A stretch of DNA of 64,000 nucleotides. Origin: Membranipora membranacea (lineage: Eukaryota > Bryozoa > Gymnolaemata > Cheilostomatida > Membraniporidae). Below are positions 46,201 through 59,400 of this stretch, one piece after another. Within the stretch, counting starts at the first letter, position 1. Every line of letters starts with the position of its first letter. The stretch is from contig OU612067.1 in assembly GCA_914767715.1 (NCBI GenBank), positions 21,426,162 through 21,490,161 on the forward strand, given 5' to 3'. The position numbers and the translations under genes are program-made. Below the pieces are notes generated by a model. The model made no database searches, was not told where the DNA came from, and worked only from the letters and a program-made list of their open reading frames with translations.

Positions 46201-49200
46201 CTAAATGAATTGATGAAATATGGTAAAGAGCTGTTGCATCTGCAAGCGGAACGATTCAGATTTGATTGATTTTTTCTAATGCCAGTGTGGTAATGATGCC
46301 CTCTGTCTTTGCACGGTAGCTGTCTCTATGAACATTCAGAAGAGGCAGAAAAATTCCCGACAATCAAATCTCAAACATCACAACTTTTGTATTTTCGTTC
46401 ACACAGTGCAGTGTGACTTGAGACAAATCTACAATATACGCAATGGCAGTTTGGACAATCTCACACTAATGCCAGTGTGGTAATGATGCCCTCTGTCTTT
46501 GCACGGTAGCTGTCTCTATGAACATTCAGAAGAGGCAGAAAAATTCCCGACAATCAAATCTCAAACATCACAACTTTTGTATTTTCGTTCACACAGTGCA
46601 GTGTGACTTGAGACAAATCTACAATATACGCAATGGCAGTTTGGACAATCTCACACAAGTATACAGGTATGGAGACACAGTTGAGTATAACTGTGATGAA
46701 GGATTTACAAAGACAGTGACAGAGAGCGTGAGATGTATGAGTAATGAAACGTGGTCAGCTGTACCTCGCTGCAAGGAAGGTATTACAATTGTGTTTCTTT
46801 TATATTGCCATTTCCTTGTATGACGTTGGAGCAGTGCAGTTTCAACAGCGTTTACTCATTTTCATCAAGCCTGCCAGCATCATGGGTAGTTGACCAACTT
46901 GACCTCATCTGACCAGTTGCGAGCTAGCTAGTCTTTATTGTAAATTGCTCTTCTTTCTTATTTGATATTTGTATCCTAGGTAGTATCCCATATTCCTGAT
47001 ATTCACCTAACTCGACCCTTTTAACTAATGTTATTTGCAAAGCCGCATGGAAGATTAAAGTTGTAAAATTTGTTACCATTAGAAATATGATTGCCAATAC
47101 TGCTTATGTGGTCTTACTGTTTTGAAGAGGTACAAATTATTATTGGCCTTTTTTTGTAATGTTGATAGTCATAACTTTGATGTGCGTGTGTGCTATCGAT
47201 GTGCTCTTGTGACTTTTTTAGCTCTTTGTAACCCTCTGTCTTCAATTCCACATGGTTACTTAAAGATGCTCAACAGTGAAGAGACTGTTTCCTATTCAGC
47301 CGGGACTTTACTTATAGTGAAGTGTGCAGAAGGATACAAAGTAGAAGGAGAAGAAGTTATTCTGTGCTATCAGGGAGATTGGACGAGTGTTGATCAAGAG
47401 TCATTGCAAGGAGTTCCAACATGCGTAGCCACAAGTAATGTGAAATATACAGCTGTTGCCTCATAAAATATAAATCAAACATTGATGACGAGATATCTAT
47501 AATTGACATTATTATGTATTTTTTGAAAATCCTTACAAAATCATTCACTCATGAATTGATATATATTTCTATAATAGGTGATCATCGAGGAACCCCCGAC
47601 AGGCGAGTCAACAAGTAATATGATAGTATATATAGTATATACTATATAGTAATATATAGTAATAGAAAAACAGTAGCCTTATAAAATACAAATGTCTATG
47701 ATGATGGAGTATTAATTATTGATCAGTTATTGAAGTATTGATTATGTTCTCTTTGTAAATTACTTCAATAGACAGTTTTCTGAGCTCTGATTTAGGCCTC
47801 AATTTCGAGTTGTCCTCTCTCCAGTTTGGTACTTTTAACCCACGCCACATAGAAAAAACATGCTGAAAAAAGGTTATCTTGAAAACCGCTTATAAAAGAA
47901 TAAAAATTATTTTTGATTCAGAATCTGCAACATTGAAAACTCATAATGGACATAGTTTGGGAAATAACTCTAGTATTTGGGTAGTCAATTATAGCATTTT
48001 TCGCCGGTTTTGCGGACAATTTTGCAGAAGCTTTCATGAGTTTCGTCAATAAAATTAAGATTTATCAACATTCAAGCCTCCAATGATTAGGAAACCCTGT
48101 CTCGCAGGGTTTTCAATGGTGCAGAAACCAAACTGGAGAGAGGACAACTCCGAATTGAGGCATAAATAAGAGCTCAGAAAACTGTCTATTATCCTAAAGA
48201 AAACATTCATGCATGATAAGACTGTTATTTCCTTTATAGGTGATGCTCGAGTTGCGATTTTAGGCTCTATGTTTGGTGTTGTTCTTGCGGCTCTTGTTGC
48301 TGTTTCTGCTCTGGCAGCTATCAAGATTCGAAGGTAGGAGTCAGATTTAACCTTTTTTACGTTTCCTCACTGGTTACCATCTCAGCTATTGTTGGTTTTG
48401 TCTGACTGTACTGTCATCCTAGCCGGTAGTGACAAGCTTTTAAGTGAAGGGGGACAAAGCTTATCTCTTGGCCAAGAGTCTACAAAGCTTGTCAAGACAA
48501 GTTATCAATTTTAGTCCAATTTCTACCATTGTTTTCCAGATTGAGTGTGTCATCCCAAGAATCCCAGAAAGCAGCCTCAAAGGGTAAGCCTATCACAAAT
48601 GGTAAGCATACAATCACGAGCTCGATCGAATTGAACTTCATCAAACAAACCAAACAGCTCAGTTTCTCTGTGTGTCTGTTCTGATCCACATTGAGTTTTA
48701 ATGTATTTTACTCTTATTCTCATTGCTTAGATTCTTCAGTCACATGCATGTGAAAGGAAATTATTTTATCAACCTATATTTCTGATACATGTAACCACCA
48801 CTAAAAGTTCGACTTATTAAACCAAAATAAATTATTTTAAACTGGTGAGGCGAGGTTGATCCTGTCATTGTGCCCCACTTGCTAAGTTAATTTGATCATT
48901 AGTTGAAACGAAAGTATCAGATCTTTCCAAGCTTTGATACACCAGAATAGTCACACTGTGTTGTATTTGAATTTTTAGATGAACATAACAATCACGTTGA
49001 ATATGAGGATGTGGCCACAGCCCCATCAAGGCTAAATTCAACATTTACACCAGATCAGCCCAGCACTAGAGCAACCACATACGAGAATACTCAGATAGGT
49101 ACGGGAGGTGCAACACCTGAATATGTACAGATGAATGATGGACAGTATGAAATGGTGAACAAAGATGATAGTAGTCATGATCAACATGTGTATACATCAC

Positions 49201-49211
49201 TCAATAATTGA
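43286..49211 (+). CDS. Receptor C: CUB-CUB-sushi4 type I membrane receptor, tail class 2
   Basis: The exons are 43286-43733, 44612-44956, 45540-45752, 45962-46171, 46597-46779, 47222-47434, 48240-48333, 48540-48601 and 48979-49211, giving 666 codons plus stop with all phases matching. Domain order and tail are as in receptor B. The tail differs from B at only a few residues (QMNDGQYEMV, SSHDQ). The helix, exon 1 and sushi 4 are nearly identical to B, but sushi domains 1 and 2 and the intron between them are almost identical to receptor A and clearly different from B. Sushi exon 3 has a duplicated acceptor because of a 190-bp repeat; only the second acceptor gives an open exon. Exon 8 again has a downstream in-phase donor (ATG|GTAAGC). 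Confidence 0.82.
46277..46656 (+). repeat. 190-bp direct tandem duplication across a sushi-exon acceptor
   Basis: Two adjacent 190-base copies (about 46277-46466 and 46467-46656) appear identical. Each holds the end of intron 4, an acceptor (TTCACACAG) and the first 60 or so bases of sushi exon 3. The first copy of the exon runs into a stop shortly after its end (DNLTLMPVW-stop). The second continues into the complete exon. Confidence 0.9.
47578..47614 (+). other. Possible 37-nt cassette exon of receptor C
   Basis: This is the counterpart of the candidate at 37667-37703 with the same length, acceptor and donor (ACAA|GTAATATG), differing at about two bases. Inclusion would again create a stop before the membrane helix. 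Conservation after a recent duplication is weak evidence of function. Confidence 0.25.
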
Positions 49212-50841
49212 ATCAAATCACTGCTTTGCATCTGAGTTGGGAGCTGGTTTTGTGAGATTCAGGGTTACTGAATCATCACATTACCTCTCCACAACTGAGT
49301 TATGTGCTCACAAGCTTGGGTAGATAGATAATTCTCCTAATGTGACACTGTTCTCTTCAATTATTTAGACACAATTTTTAATTCATTTAATTCAAGCGCA
49401 AATTCAACTCAAGAGTATGTGTCTTTTAATTATTTGAACATAATTTTTAATTCAAGCTCAATTCAACTTCATAATGCATAACTTTTAACAAGTTAAGTTT
49501 TCTATTTTCGATTCCATGGATAGTCATTTCAATACTCCATATTTTTCAACTTGAATTTTATTTCATTTAATTCAATCACTTGATGAAACCAACCATACTT
49601 GAAAGTGTGCCATGATAAGCCAAGCTATTATTTTTGAGAGAATCCAATGAAATACAAAATATAGAATAATCGCAGAAAAACTTTCATGCTTACACCAAAA
49701 CTGACCTGTATTTGTGCCTGCCAAACAAAATGTTAGTTTACTTGACAACCCATGTTCTTATATCTTATAATTAAAAAGGTCTACGTGACAACACAATTTA
49801 ATTTTGCAAAAAAGGCAGAAATTTTAAAGACTGTGTTATTTCCGCAGAGTAGACCTTATTTACTTCTATCCTTCCAAAAGAGAGTCACCGTTGTCAGATG
49901 TTGATGGAAGGGAATCTTTTATAGGGGGTCCTCTTGCGTCCCATGTTCTCAAGTTATATTGGGTAAGTGCGGAAAAAAATTAAGTTTTTGCAACCTAAGT
50001 CACAAGATGTTAGTAGACTTGATTATAATGGATCATAGCCAAGAGGTAGTAGGTTGGGTTTGCCGGTCTTGATCATGTTTAAGATAGAAGATCCCAAACT
50101 GTGCAATAGAGATCTGGAATGTATGCTTATATTAGTTGTATTCCTTTTTACTGCAGAAAGTTTTGCACCAGTTTGATTTTATTTTATTTGGGTTATCGTA
50201 CTGAGCTGTGCACTGTACCATAACCCAAATTGCAGATTGTCATTGCCAAGCTATCCTTCAGGATCAGTTCTGTGCCTTTTTTTCCAAATCACAATTGGAA
50301 ATAGGAAAACCACAGTGGGGGTATAGATGAAAAAATTACCAGAACTCTACTGAACAAAAAACTGAAATCAACGTTGGAATTTTTGATAGATGACACTGAT
50401 ATTCAAGTTATGAGTTACATAATACTCATTTATTAATGAGAGAGAAAAATTACACCTGGATTGCTGTGCCAAAGAAAACGTATCAGAACTTGTGAAATAA
50501 TTCTCCAGCAACAAGCTACAAAAAATGATATATGTCACTCAAGACTCTTGTTGGGCAAACTTAAATTGCATCAAAGTTTCTTCTTCAATATGGCAAAAAA
50601 GGAATCTATGTTGATTGGCAATTTTAATACATTTGACAAAAAAATTAAAAAAAACAGACGCAGATGTACTCCCATTTCCCTGTATTGAAAGTTAACTCAA
50701 GCACCCATGGAGAAAAAAAGAGTTTTTTTGAATATTCAGAATTCAAAGGTTCTCGGACCGACATCCTCTTTAAATGGTCACATTAGAGGGTGACTGCCTT
50801 CCATACCATCTCAGGTTCGCTAGTCTATATAAACTGTCACC

Positions 50842-53800
50842 TCATGTCTTAGCATGTTGTGCTATGTTCCTCTTATAGCACGCCAGACTGCAGAGAGGAA
50901 CGTTAGTCTTAGAACAATTGTACTTCTTTATGTTCTTACATCCCCTCATACCACATCTGACTGGCTTCGGAGGCTCACTGAAAGTAATAAGTAATCACAT
51001 CAGTTACAAACACATAATACGGCCTATTTACGTCCATTTACTGTATTCAATGAACAGTTTTTTTTCACTCAATAGCATACAAAAAGCTGACTTGGCTACA
51101 TTTAAGTTTGATTGCTGAGGTAACAACAATCACATGATGTAATACAAATCATTTACTTAAAATGAGGAGTGAATAGGATGAATTGTTTCGATACGCTGTC
51201 AAATTTACAACCTGATATTCTTACCTTGACTTTTGAGGTGGTAGAACATGATCGACACCCTCAGGTAAGGACAGTGTTGTATTCTCTTTGGATATCAGGT
51301 ATCTCATATGGGGTCGAAGGTTACCCGCTGACTTGGCTCCCTATGTAAAAACAAGGATACAAAAATAATGCCTTTGACTGTATGTGCGCTGCTATTTGAA
51401 GGTAAATAAAGCCAATGTGTTGGCTCTGATTGGTTGGCGGAAGGAGGAGAGCCAATGCGAGATGAGATCTAAAGAAGTTATTCAGTTCCACTTTCAATAT
51501 CTCAATAGTATTCCCACTGTGAAATCAGTTCAGTTAAACTTCCACTATATGGTAAATAGCAACCTGGCGTTGGCTTTCGTTCCCACCAAACAGGCAATCA
51601 CATCAGAGCAAACAAATTGGTAAGGTAAAATGTTGGAGCAAAGAGTCTAGTACATATTACTACGTAAGATAATTATTTGTCTCTTTTTAGCTACACATTA
51701 AGTGACTGTAACAAAACATCATTGAAACCAACGACATTGTTTGATAGCCTACATCATTAACAGAGCTAGCGACCTTCAATCGCATATCAGAAGACCCATT
51801 AATATTTCTCTCTTCTTGTATCGCAATCGTGAATAAGCAGATCTTTGTCCTGCCCCAGTCTGGTGAACATGGACAAAAAAAAACCTTTTTAGAAGCAAGA
51901 CTTGTGTATCTCGTAGAAAGTTTAGAAGCTTACCTTGCCACGAGCGGCTGCAGCGTTAGACTTCTTCAGTAATCTGTCTACAGTCAGTTTCTGTAAAAAA
52001 AAACATGATATGGATATGAACTTTAGTTTCTGAAGGTAAATGTCACTTGACAGCAAAAAACAAAGCTAGTATAAAAGAAGAGGGTATGAAGCTTGCCGAA
52101 CATAAAATTTAATTTCCAGAAGTTTTCTTGAATTTTCTTTATTTAATTTAATTGATAAACTTTCTTTAGTTAGGAACAATAGTTGATCTAACCTTAGCCT
52201 TTTCACTTTTCTCTAAGGCAATTTGTTTACGTTTGAGAGCTCTTTGATTCTTTATAGCGATCTGTTCCTCTGTGAGGGTTTTCTGTCCTTTCAGTAAACT
52301 CGGTAACTCGTACAACTGCTCCGACTCCTCCGTGCTGTGTATCATTCGCTTCTGAAATCAGATACAAAAACTAAATAAATACAAATACAATATATCAAAA
52401 TATAGTAATTAATTTTAAGAAATAATATTAAAGGGACTACCACTTTGCGCATGTGCACCAATCAATTCAGGTTGGTTATCTTTGCACTTCTCAAACTGAA
52501 AAGTCACCCCACCCGAACTGGATAAAAGTTAGCTTCTATAAGCAAAGTGTAACTAGGTCAATTGGGCCATTTTGTGGCATTGTCGCTACGGTGCGGAGAG
52601 ACTCGTATCACAGAGTCGATCTGCAAGCAGTGTGGGGACTACAAGTTATGCATGTATAAAGTGTGCTAAGCAGCATCAGCTTTGTGCGTGACGCCATGCC
52701 AACTTAAAGTAGTCGCTGACTCGTAGCTGAGTAACACTTCCGTTTAGGGGAGGGTCCAAGGCATGGCTGTAATGATGATAGAGCACAGGCTAAATATAAC
52801 AGGAACAGGAAACTGCTCTGTATGGTTCTATATTAGCTGGGTTTGAGCAGTTTTTGAGATGCCTTAAGAACCTGATGGATGAAATGTTTCACAAGAATTT
52901 TCCTCACTGAATATTCAGTCAATTTAGATTCGATCTGTTTTTCATGAACATTATGTTTGAAACCCTGGTTGCCCTTTGAGGTTGTTTCGTAACAATAGAA
53001 ACGTAGCCTCTGGTCAGCTTTTCGAAGAGTTCCTCTTGAGTCATAGTACATCCTGATTATGTAATTAGTACTATCACTCTAGTGGTTTACATCCCGATAG
53101 TCTGATGGCTCTCAACATTCTCAGTCAATAACAAAGTTTATCTTTTTACAGTTTTATTGAACCCTTATTGATAACCGCACCATTTGCATAGGAGGTATAC
53201 CGAAATATCTCATAAGTAATATCACTCCCTGCCTTGCCTATCTCTGATTTGAAGTTCCATCCAGATCATAATAATTCATTATAGATTAGAAGTTGTCCCT
53301 AGACAGTCTCAGTCAAAAACAAAACGTGAAGTCTCATCATGATCGTCATGACTTGACAGATTTAGAGACAAGCTCTCAACAGACAAAATTCTTTTTTGGA
53401 GTATATGGTTTTATTGCATGACAACTAAACCATTAGGATATGTAAGGACCAGCAGTGATTAAATTCAAAGGAGCCTAGTTGTTTCATGGGAAAACCACTT
53501 GGAACTAGCCGAACAAGCAAAACTAGAATTTATTTTTTCCTCAAGGTTTTATAAAGTAGCCGTGTGACGAGGCATCAGTGTAAATCAGTCTACATCAGTG
53601 AAAACACTGGCATATACTCTGTGAGTACTCTATTGTATAAACTGCCATATCTGATGCATACAAAGTACAAACAGAAGTGTGTGATATCCAGACATACATA
53701 TATTTATTTAGACATTTCATCTCATAGGACAACTGCATTTCCTGACTTTGGGTTTTGTGTGGGTGTGGGGAGGATGGATGTTTCTCATTACTGAGAGAGC

Positions 53801-55006
53801 TCCCATGTCCCCCCCCCTCCCCCCACCCACACAAAGCCCAAAGTCAGGAAATGCAGTAATCCCATGTTTTATTTTTGTTTATTGGTGTAACACAACCTCT
53901 GATTACCCACACTGACATGGAGATAAAACTATTAATATGTATATCTCTGATCGTTAGAGTCAATTTAGTAGCAGTACCTAACAAGTACCATCCCCAAATT
54001 TTTAAATTGATCTCTGGACGTTACAAAAGATTCCTAGTGATGGTACTCATGCTAAGTGAAATAATTAACTCTCTATTGATCAGAGATATACATGCAATAG
54101 TACATCAAGTGATCAGTGTGCACTCAGATACTGACCTGCCTAACTGTGAGATTAGCTGGATTCTTCTCTGCCTTCTTCTTCTCATACTGATCTATATCAC
54201 CAGACTCTACAGCCTCTAACCATTCTCTCTCCTCATCTGAAGTGTAGTCTTTGTCAACATTGCCGCCGGGAGTTTTCCTAGTGATTGAATAAATAAATTA
54301 AAAGATGAATAAATTCAAGAACATATGTTGACACTCACATTCCCTACTGAAAGCTGGATTAAATGTGATCCAGTTTACTTGCCTTGCTTGGGTTTGCTCC
54401 TCTTCTACTGGTAAGTCGTGGCTGATCAGTTGCGAAGGGGAAGCAATTCCGAATGCGGGTAAACTGAATCAAACTTGGTCAACTCAAAGTGTATCAGATA
54501 GCGATCAGATACACTAGCGATCAGATAGTGCATCAGATAGCACCAAGTGCAGTTGTGCTTGCTGGCTTGATAACTTATATGATGTAGGTAAATCTTGGAT
54601 CAAGTTCATGGTATGTCATGCTGTTCTCATTACATTGTTTTGAGCTTACTTTGGGTTTTGCTCAAAAAGTGTTACATTACCCAGAGCAAATTGAGCATAT
54701 TTATCAAGCCACCTTGTAACCTGGCCTAGCCAAGATTTCCGAGTGCTATGCTTACTTCAATATCAATTGCCTTCTCATCGAAGAGACACATTTGAGTGAA
54801 ATTGAAGGAAGGATGTCATACGCCATACTGAGGGGCTATGATAATGGAGGCCTCTGGTTGACACATGAAATTTTTGTTTTATTCAATCGCTTTCCACGAT
54901 CGAACATTTGAGGTATGTCATTTACATACTTCAACTGCTGACTGGAGCTTGACTTGGGTGTAGATAATTTAGGATCGCTGATTAAATCTTGTCCGGCTGC
55001 ATACAT
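50842..55006 (-). CDS. INO80B: INO80 complex subunit B-like (Ies2/PAPA-1 family, HIT zinc finger)
   Basis: The exons are 55006-54930, 54463-54383, 54277-54136, 52351-52193, 51990-51934, 51340-51225 and 50977-50842; the phases join to 255 codons plus stop. Residues about 55-100 hold the acidic DEEREWLEAVESGD motif. The PAPA-1/Ies2 conserved block follows (YELPSLLKGQKTLTEEQ, ALKRKQIALEKSEKAK, LTVDRLLKKSN), then MRYLISKENTTLSLPEGV and a C-terminal HIT zinc finger (RCGMRGCKN, YNCSKTN, LCSLACYKRN). In animals INO80B is a nuclear subunit of the INO80 chromatin remodeller (family knowledge). Intron 2 appears to use a GC donor (CAAG|GCAAGT). The ATG at 55006 is the first in frame, but a more 5' exon is possible because human INO80B is longer. 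Intron 3 contains a TTAA-MITE relative (52432-52975). The last three exons lie inside duplication unit 2. Confidence 0.85.
52432..52975. mobile_element. Longer, diverged relative of the TTAA MITE
   Basis: It starts AGGGACTACCAC after TTAA (52428-52431) and ends GAAACCCTGGTTGCCCT before TTGA. The right two thirds match the 377-bp MITEs (shared AGCATCAGCTTTGTGC and ACAGGAACAGGAAACTGCT blocks). About 170 extra bases lie at the left. It sits in INO80B intron 3. Confidence 0.6.
53728..53855. repeat. Inverted repeat / hairpin element in INO80B intron
   Basis: Arms of about 38 bases (ACTGCATTTCCTGACTTTGG and its inverse near 53838-53855) flank about 50 bases that include GGGTGTGGGGA and a C-run. 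Confidence 0.75.
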
Positions 55007-56433
55007 ATTGATGACAGAGCTTTATGGCATCAATAAATTATAGTGGTAATGATTCAGCAATTTAAGAGCTAATTAGCCGGATACCCTCAGAAATGCTTTT
55101 GATTTGATTCAGCAATTGAGCAACTGCTACCAGGGAGTTTGGTAGCTGCTATCATCCTCATTCAGTTTAAATGAATTTTCTTTAGGAGTTATCCTTCCTC
55201 TAGACCGAAAAGGCAACTTCTACAAGGTAAATTATTTCTGCAGCTATTCCCCGCACCTGTCATAGAGGATGGGGTTGGCAGGAGTTTAAGGTTTGAAACT
55301 AGCTTAATGCTGCCCTGACTACTCATTTATACAGCCTAAAAGGTGAGTGAGTCAATTAAGGCCAAACAACAAAAGCCTTGGTAACCACGACGCAAAGCCT
55401 GTGGCTCTAATCACAGCAAGCTGGCATATTCCAGGCATTTCACCGAAACATGTTTCAAAATAGAGGCTTCACCATACACTCCTCTGGTTCAGAAACAAAC
55501 ACTTTGAGTTTGTGTGCCCCTTGTAACATCAAGGTGTGCTGCCTTAAACTCGTCTGGCAATTGTGCGGATATAACCCCCTTACTTCTCATTATGACATGA
55601 ACTGGTAACCCCTCTTTAACCACTTTTAAGGTGAGCAAACAAAATGGCTGACAGATCTAAGTTGTAGAGTAAAAGGTAAGAGATTATAATGATATCTGAG
55701 ACCATAGGGAGATTTCAATCCCTCTAAGGTATTGGCCTAAAGATTCGCGGTGAGTTAGTATAACAGATCCTCATTTATGAAAACTTACTACAAGTACTCT
55801 AAATGCGTTTGTTGAAAATTATATTATGAAAATACCGATAAAACATCAATCTAAAATGGCATGTTGTGGAGGTAAAAGGTGACAAGTAGTAGAAAAAGTG
55901 GGTTAAGTTAGGAGTCACAAAATGCTCACATTTCAATAACAATAATGATGATAGCAGAGTTATTTGGACTGTTAGATTTGCGATAAAGTAGTAGTTAGTC
56001 GTTTAGACAAACATTTCCAAACTTATGACCAAATTACAATATGACCATTTACACTGATAAGATAAGGTAGTGTATTAGCACGAGTAGTAATCACAGTCTA
56101 ATGTAAAGTAAATGGGATTGACATTAGCGATGTGTCATAGATATAAGTAAGCATTGACTCACCAATTTTATCAGAGCCCTCTAACCAACACTCAGATTAA
56201 AAACCATGTCCTTACGTAGCGGCATCCATATAAGAAAGAAATACTTGGATGCTGACTGTTGAACTATGTTGCCATCACGTAGCTTTTGATGTTATTATAT
56301 ATGGAGACCTCTCTCAAAGATCCACAACCAATTAAATAAAAGTGTATTTGGTAGGTCACTCAGGATTTCCATAGAACTTGGTGCAACAATATATGGCAAA
56401 AAAAATGACTGTATAAAATTCTCTGACTAGCAA

Positions 56434-59400
56434 TTACGGCTTGAAGCCATACAAATCATTGTCCACAAACGCGACATTGTCAGTTGATCGAACGGCGGCG
56501 TTCCCAGGTGTCTGCTCGTATAAATCATTTTTTACCAGCTCAGGCTCCTGCTCACCGTGATTCCTGACAGGTACGGCCGGAGCTGGCTCATATATGGGAC
56601 CGGCAGTGGAAGGCTCTGTAGGCTTGGGCCGCTTTGTTTTCATCTTTGGAGTGACGGCAGCATACATGGCTCTACAAAATTAAATGGAAAATTTGGAGTG
56701 TACCCATCTCACAATTCAATAACATTTGCTGTTTGCTAAGAAATAGAAGATTGGGCTGCCCCTAAAGAGGTGCGCTAATCCTCATACTGAGAATGTGATA
56801 CATCCTAGAAAACTAGAATGCATCTTAGAGGTGAGGCCATAGAGGACCTCCTAACCATAAGTGTGCAGTGAGCTGCCAAAACTGAACTGGCACTAATCAG
56901 CCACTGGCAGTGAAACTTTGATCTTAGCCAATAGGCCGAGAAGCACTTGCTGTTTGCTAAGAAACAGAAGTTTGGGCTGCCCCTAAAGAGGGACGCAAGG
57001 TGCCGATAGGCCGAGAAGCACTAAGCTTGTATAGCTCTGGGCAGACAATCTCCCCCATCCTCACCCATCCCAATAGCTACAAGCTGTCCCACTTCTCATA
57101 ACTTCATGTCATGTCAACAAGTTGGCACATATTTCAATACTTAATGCTGCCAACACGTGGTATTATATTATGCTACCCCTTTGTCTGCCGGAATTCCAAT
57201 TGTTCCCATTTGACTGGTGAGCATTTGGCTGAGCCTCCTCATTAGATGCATCAAAGGGGGACAACTCCAAAAGCAGACAAAATATATCATACTTGATCTA
57301 CTTCTTGTCTCATACTTACCCTATGGGATCAGCCGACGATTCCTCCTCAGGTGCTCCACCAGCTCCGCCTATATTCTTATTTTTCTTAGAGGACTTTTTG
57401 CCTCCTTTCGTATCCGACTCAGGTGTTGCCTCTAGCTCAGCATAGGCTCCTTCAGAGTGATGCATAACTACAAGGAATAAGACAAACCATTGCAACTCTC
57501 AATTCATATATAAAATCACCAAAGAATGGAATCATTTGTTATCAGCATACCATTTCCCATAACTGACATCAGATTAGCGAATCTAATTCAATTTCTCATG
57601 GTTGCCTGAGTGTTATTAGGGAAAATATTTATAATAAGAATATTAATAATATACTATTAGAGCGATGGGCTTCATAAGCAGCAATTAGGACAACACAATA
57701 CCCTGAAATATAAGGGTCTGTTTTATTCAGCTCGTTGGTACAGGAAGTTATACCTAGATTTGTGACATGGCCACAGTTAAGTGGCCGCGGGACAAGGCTA
57801 AGCAATACCCAAATGAGGACGAGGATGTTAAATTTGAGAGGCCATTAGAAATTCAATATTGGCTGTTTCTAAAATGCACAAAAGTATTATTATGATGGTA
57901 TGGAAGGTATTGAATGACATTGGGTGTTTAGTAACCTTATCTAGAAGGAAGTACTTTACAAATCCTTTTATCTCAAATTATTTATTACAAAACCCATGAG
58001 AGCGAATCAAAAGAGAGCTGTGTATGTTTTAGCTTTGACGATGTTTGGTCTGTACAATTGATACTTGACCTTTAAGATAATGCATCACTCTAGTTCCTTG
58101 TAGCGAAGCACGCTGTTGGTAATGAGTGTTTCAACTCCTTTCATGATGCCAAAAGATTTATATCTGTTTGGGGCGGTAATCGTAGGCTTTTTCTGAGCGT
58201 CACATCTCGAGTTGCAGTCAGGAAAGAGATGTGAAGACAAACAGACCAGTATCATTTTAGGTACATAGTTGTGGTTTGAAGGCGGGAAATGACGGCAATT
58301 CTCCTACCTTGACTTTGAGAGCTTGGTATGACATCTGGCCTCTCCATTGCATATTGATTGCCATTCTTAACGCTACCTTTTAAAATATTGAGAAATAAAC
58401 TCTAGTGAATATGCTGAGTGGCATGCAAAAAGTATTTAATGTGATGACTTTAAACATGTCTCAGATCGTAAACTTTTGTAGATATACCAGGTATCGTTAT
58501 AAAAGGCCAAATTTTCTTTCCATCCTGTCATTTCAAGGTCAATGCACAAGTTTCAAAATTGGGGCAGCTGCACACAACCGAAGATAGCTTAAGCTGCAAG
58601 ACCAGATACAAAACCCCTCCATTACATAAATATGACCATTTCCTTCGGATAGATCTAATTGGACTGTGTGATAAAAACTCGGTAGAACAACTCTAGTAGC
58701 AGGCAAACTCAACCTCGATTGATATTGAGTAGTGCCCAATAATAAAATAGATAATGGGCATGGTCTGTTGCAGCAAATTTTTACAGTTAGCAACGTTGAC
58801 AAAATTATTGCTTTCAAGCGGTCAGTTATTTAAGATAATGCCCCAGTTTGTGTGTTCAACTCAAAATTAATATAACATTCATAAGTGTTATCTACTATTG
58901 ACATTAGATAAAGAAGTATAAACACTCTTCATAAGCATAGTTAGCCGCAACATATGAGAACAGGGAAGTTCGAGAACTCAGCCTGGCAATGCAAAGCGAA
59001 TTATGTACTATTCCAATCATTGCCCATGGAATAGTTTGATGGAACGATTATGGACACCTAGATGTTAACCGTTAGTTTGATGCACACCTATGGAAAGCAT
59101 GATGGTCATTAAAAAGCTTTAAATGCCTTAAGATGCCTACTCACCTGACTGGTCTTTTCCAGGTGAAGGATCAACCCTACATAAAAGGAGAATAAATAGA
59201 AACAAAAATGAAGGCATCTAGCCAGTGTCATGCTCAACACGGTAGGACAAAGCTCCGGAATCAAAAGCAAACACTAGAGTACAACAATATCTGTGACCAA
59301 GGATACAATAATTCAGCCCCGTATTTAAAGATCAAAACATGAAAGGGTCTTCATCATTGCAGTCATTCTCATACTCTATTCTAAAATGTATCTCACAATG

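Larger units (their letters stand above)
42184..51990. repeat. Segmental tandem duplication, unit 2 (holds receptor C)
   Basis: This is the second head-to-tail copy of the block at 30933-42183, starting GTGTGATCACCAGTCTA and ending inside the INO80B-like gene at 51990, where the original INO80B acceptor and upstream exons continue. It lacks the 377-bp MITE and the 1.2 kb intron 4 insertion of unit 1, but has its own small insertions (about 95 bp near 43940-44035) and a 190-bp direct duplication at 46277-46656. Confidence 0.85.

Noticed and set aside
51776-51859. Possible INO80B exon after GTTCACCAG (reading TGAGQRSAYSRLRYKKRE)
   Set aside because: It leads to an early stop, and the exon at 51340-51225 joins in phase 0 directly to 51934 and continues into a proper HIT finger, so this segment is more likely intron.
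53875-54219. 114-codon plus-strand open frame with hydrophobic runs
   Set aside because: It overlaps the INO80B exon at 54277-54136 antisense and shows no domain or splice pattern.
56916-56944. U2 snRNA gene
   Set aside because: Only about the first 29 bases match. The branch-site recognition and Sm regions are missing.
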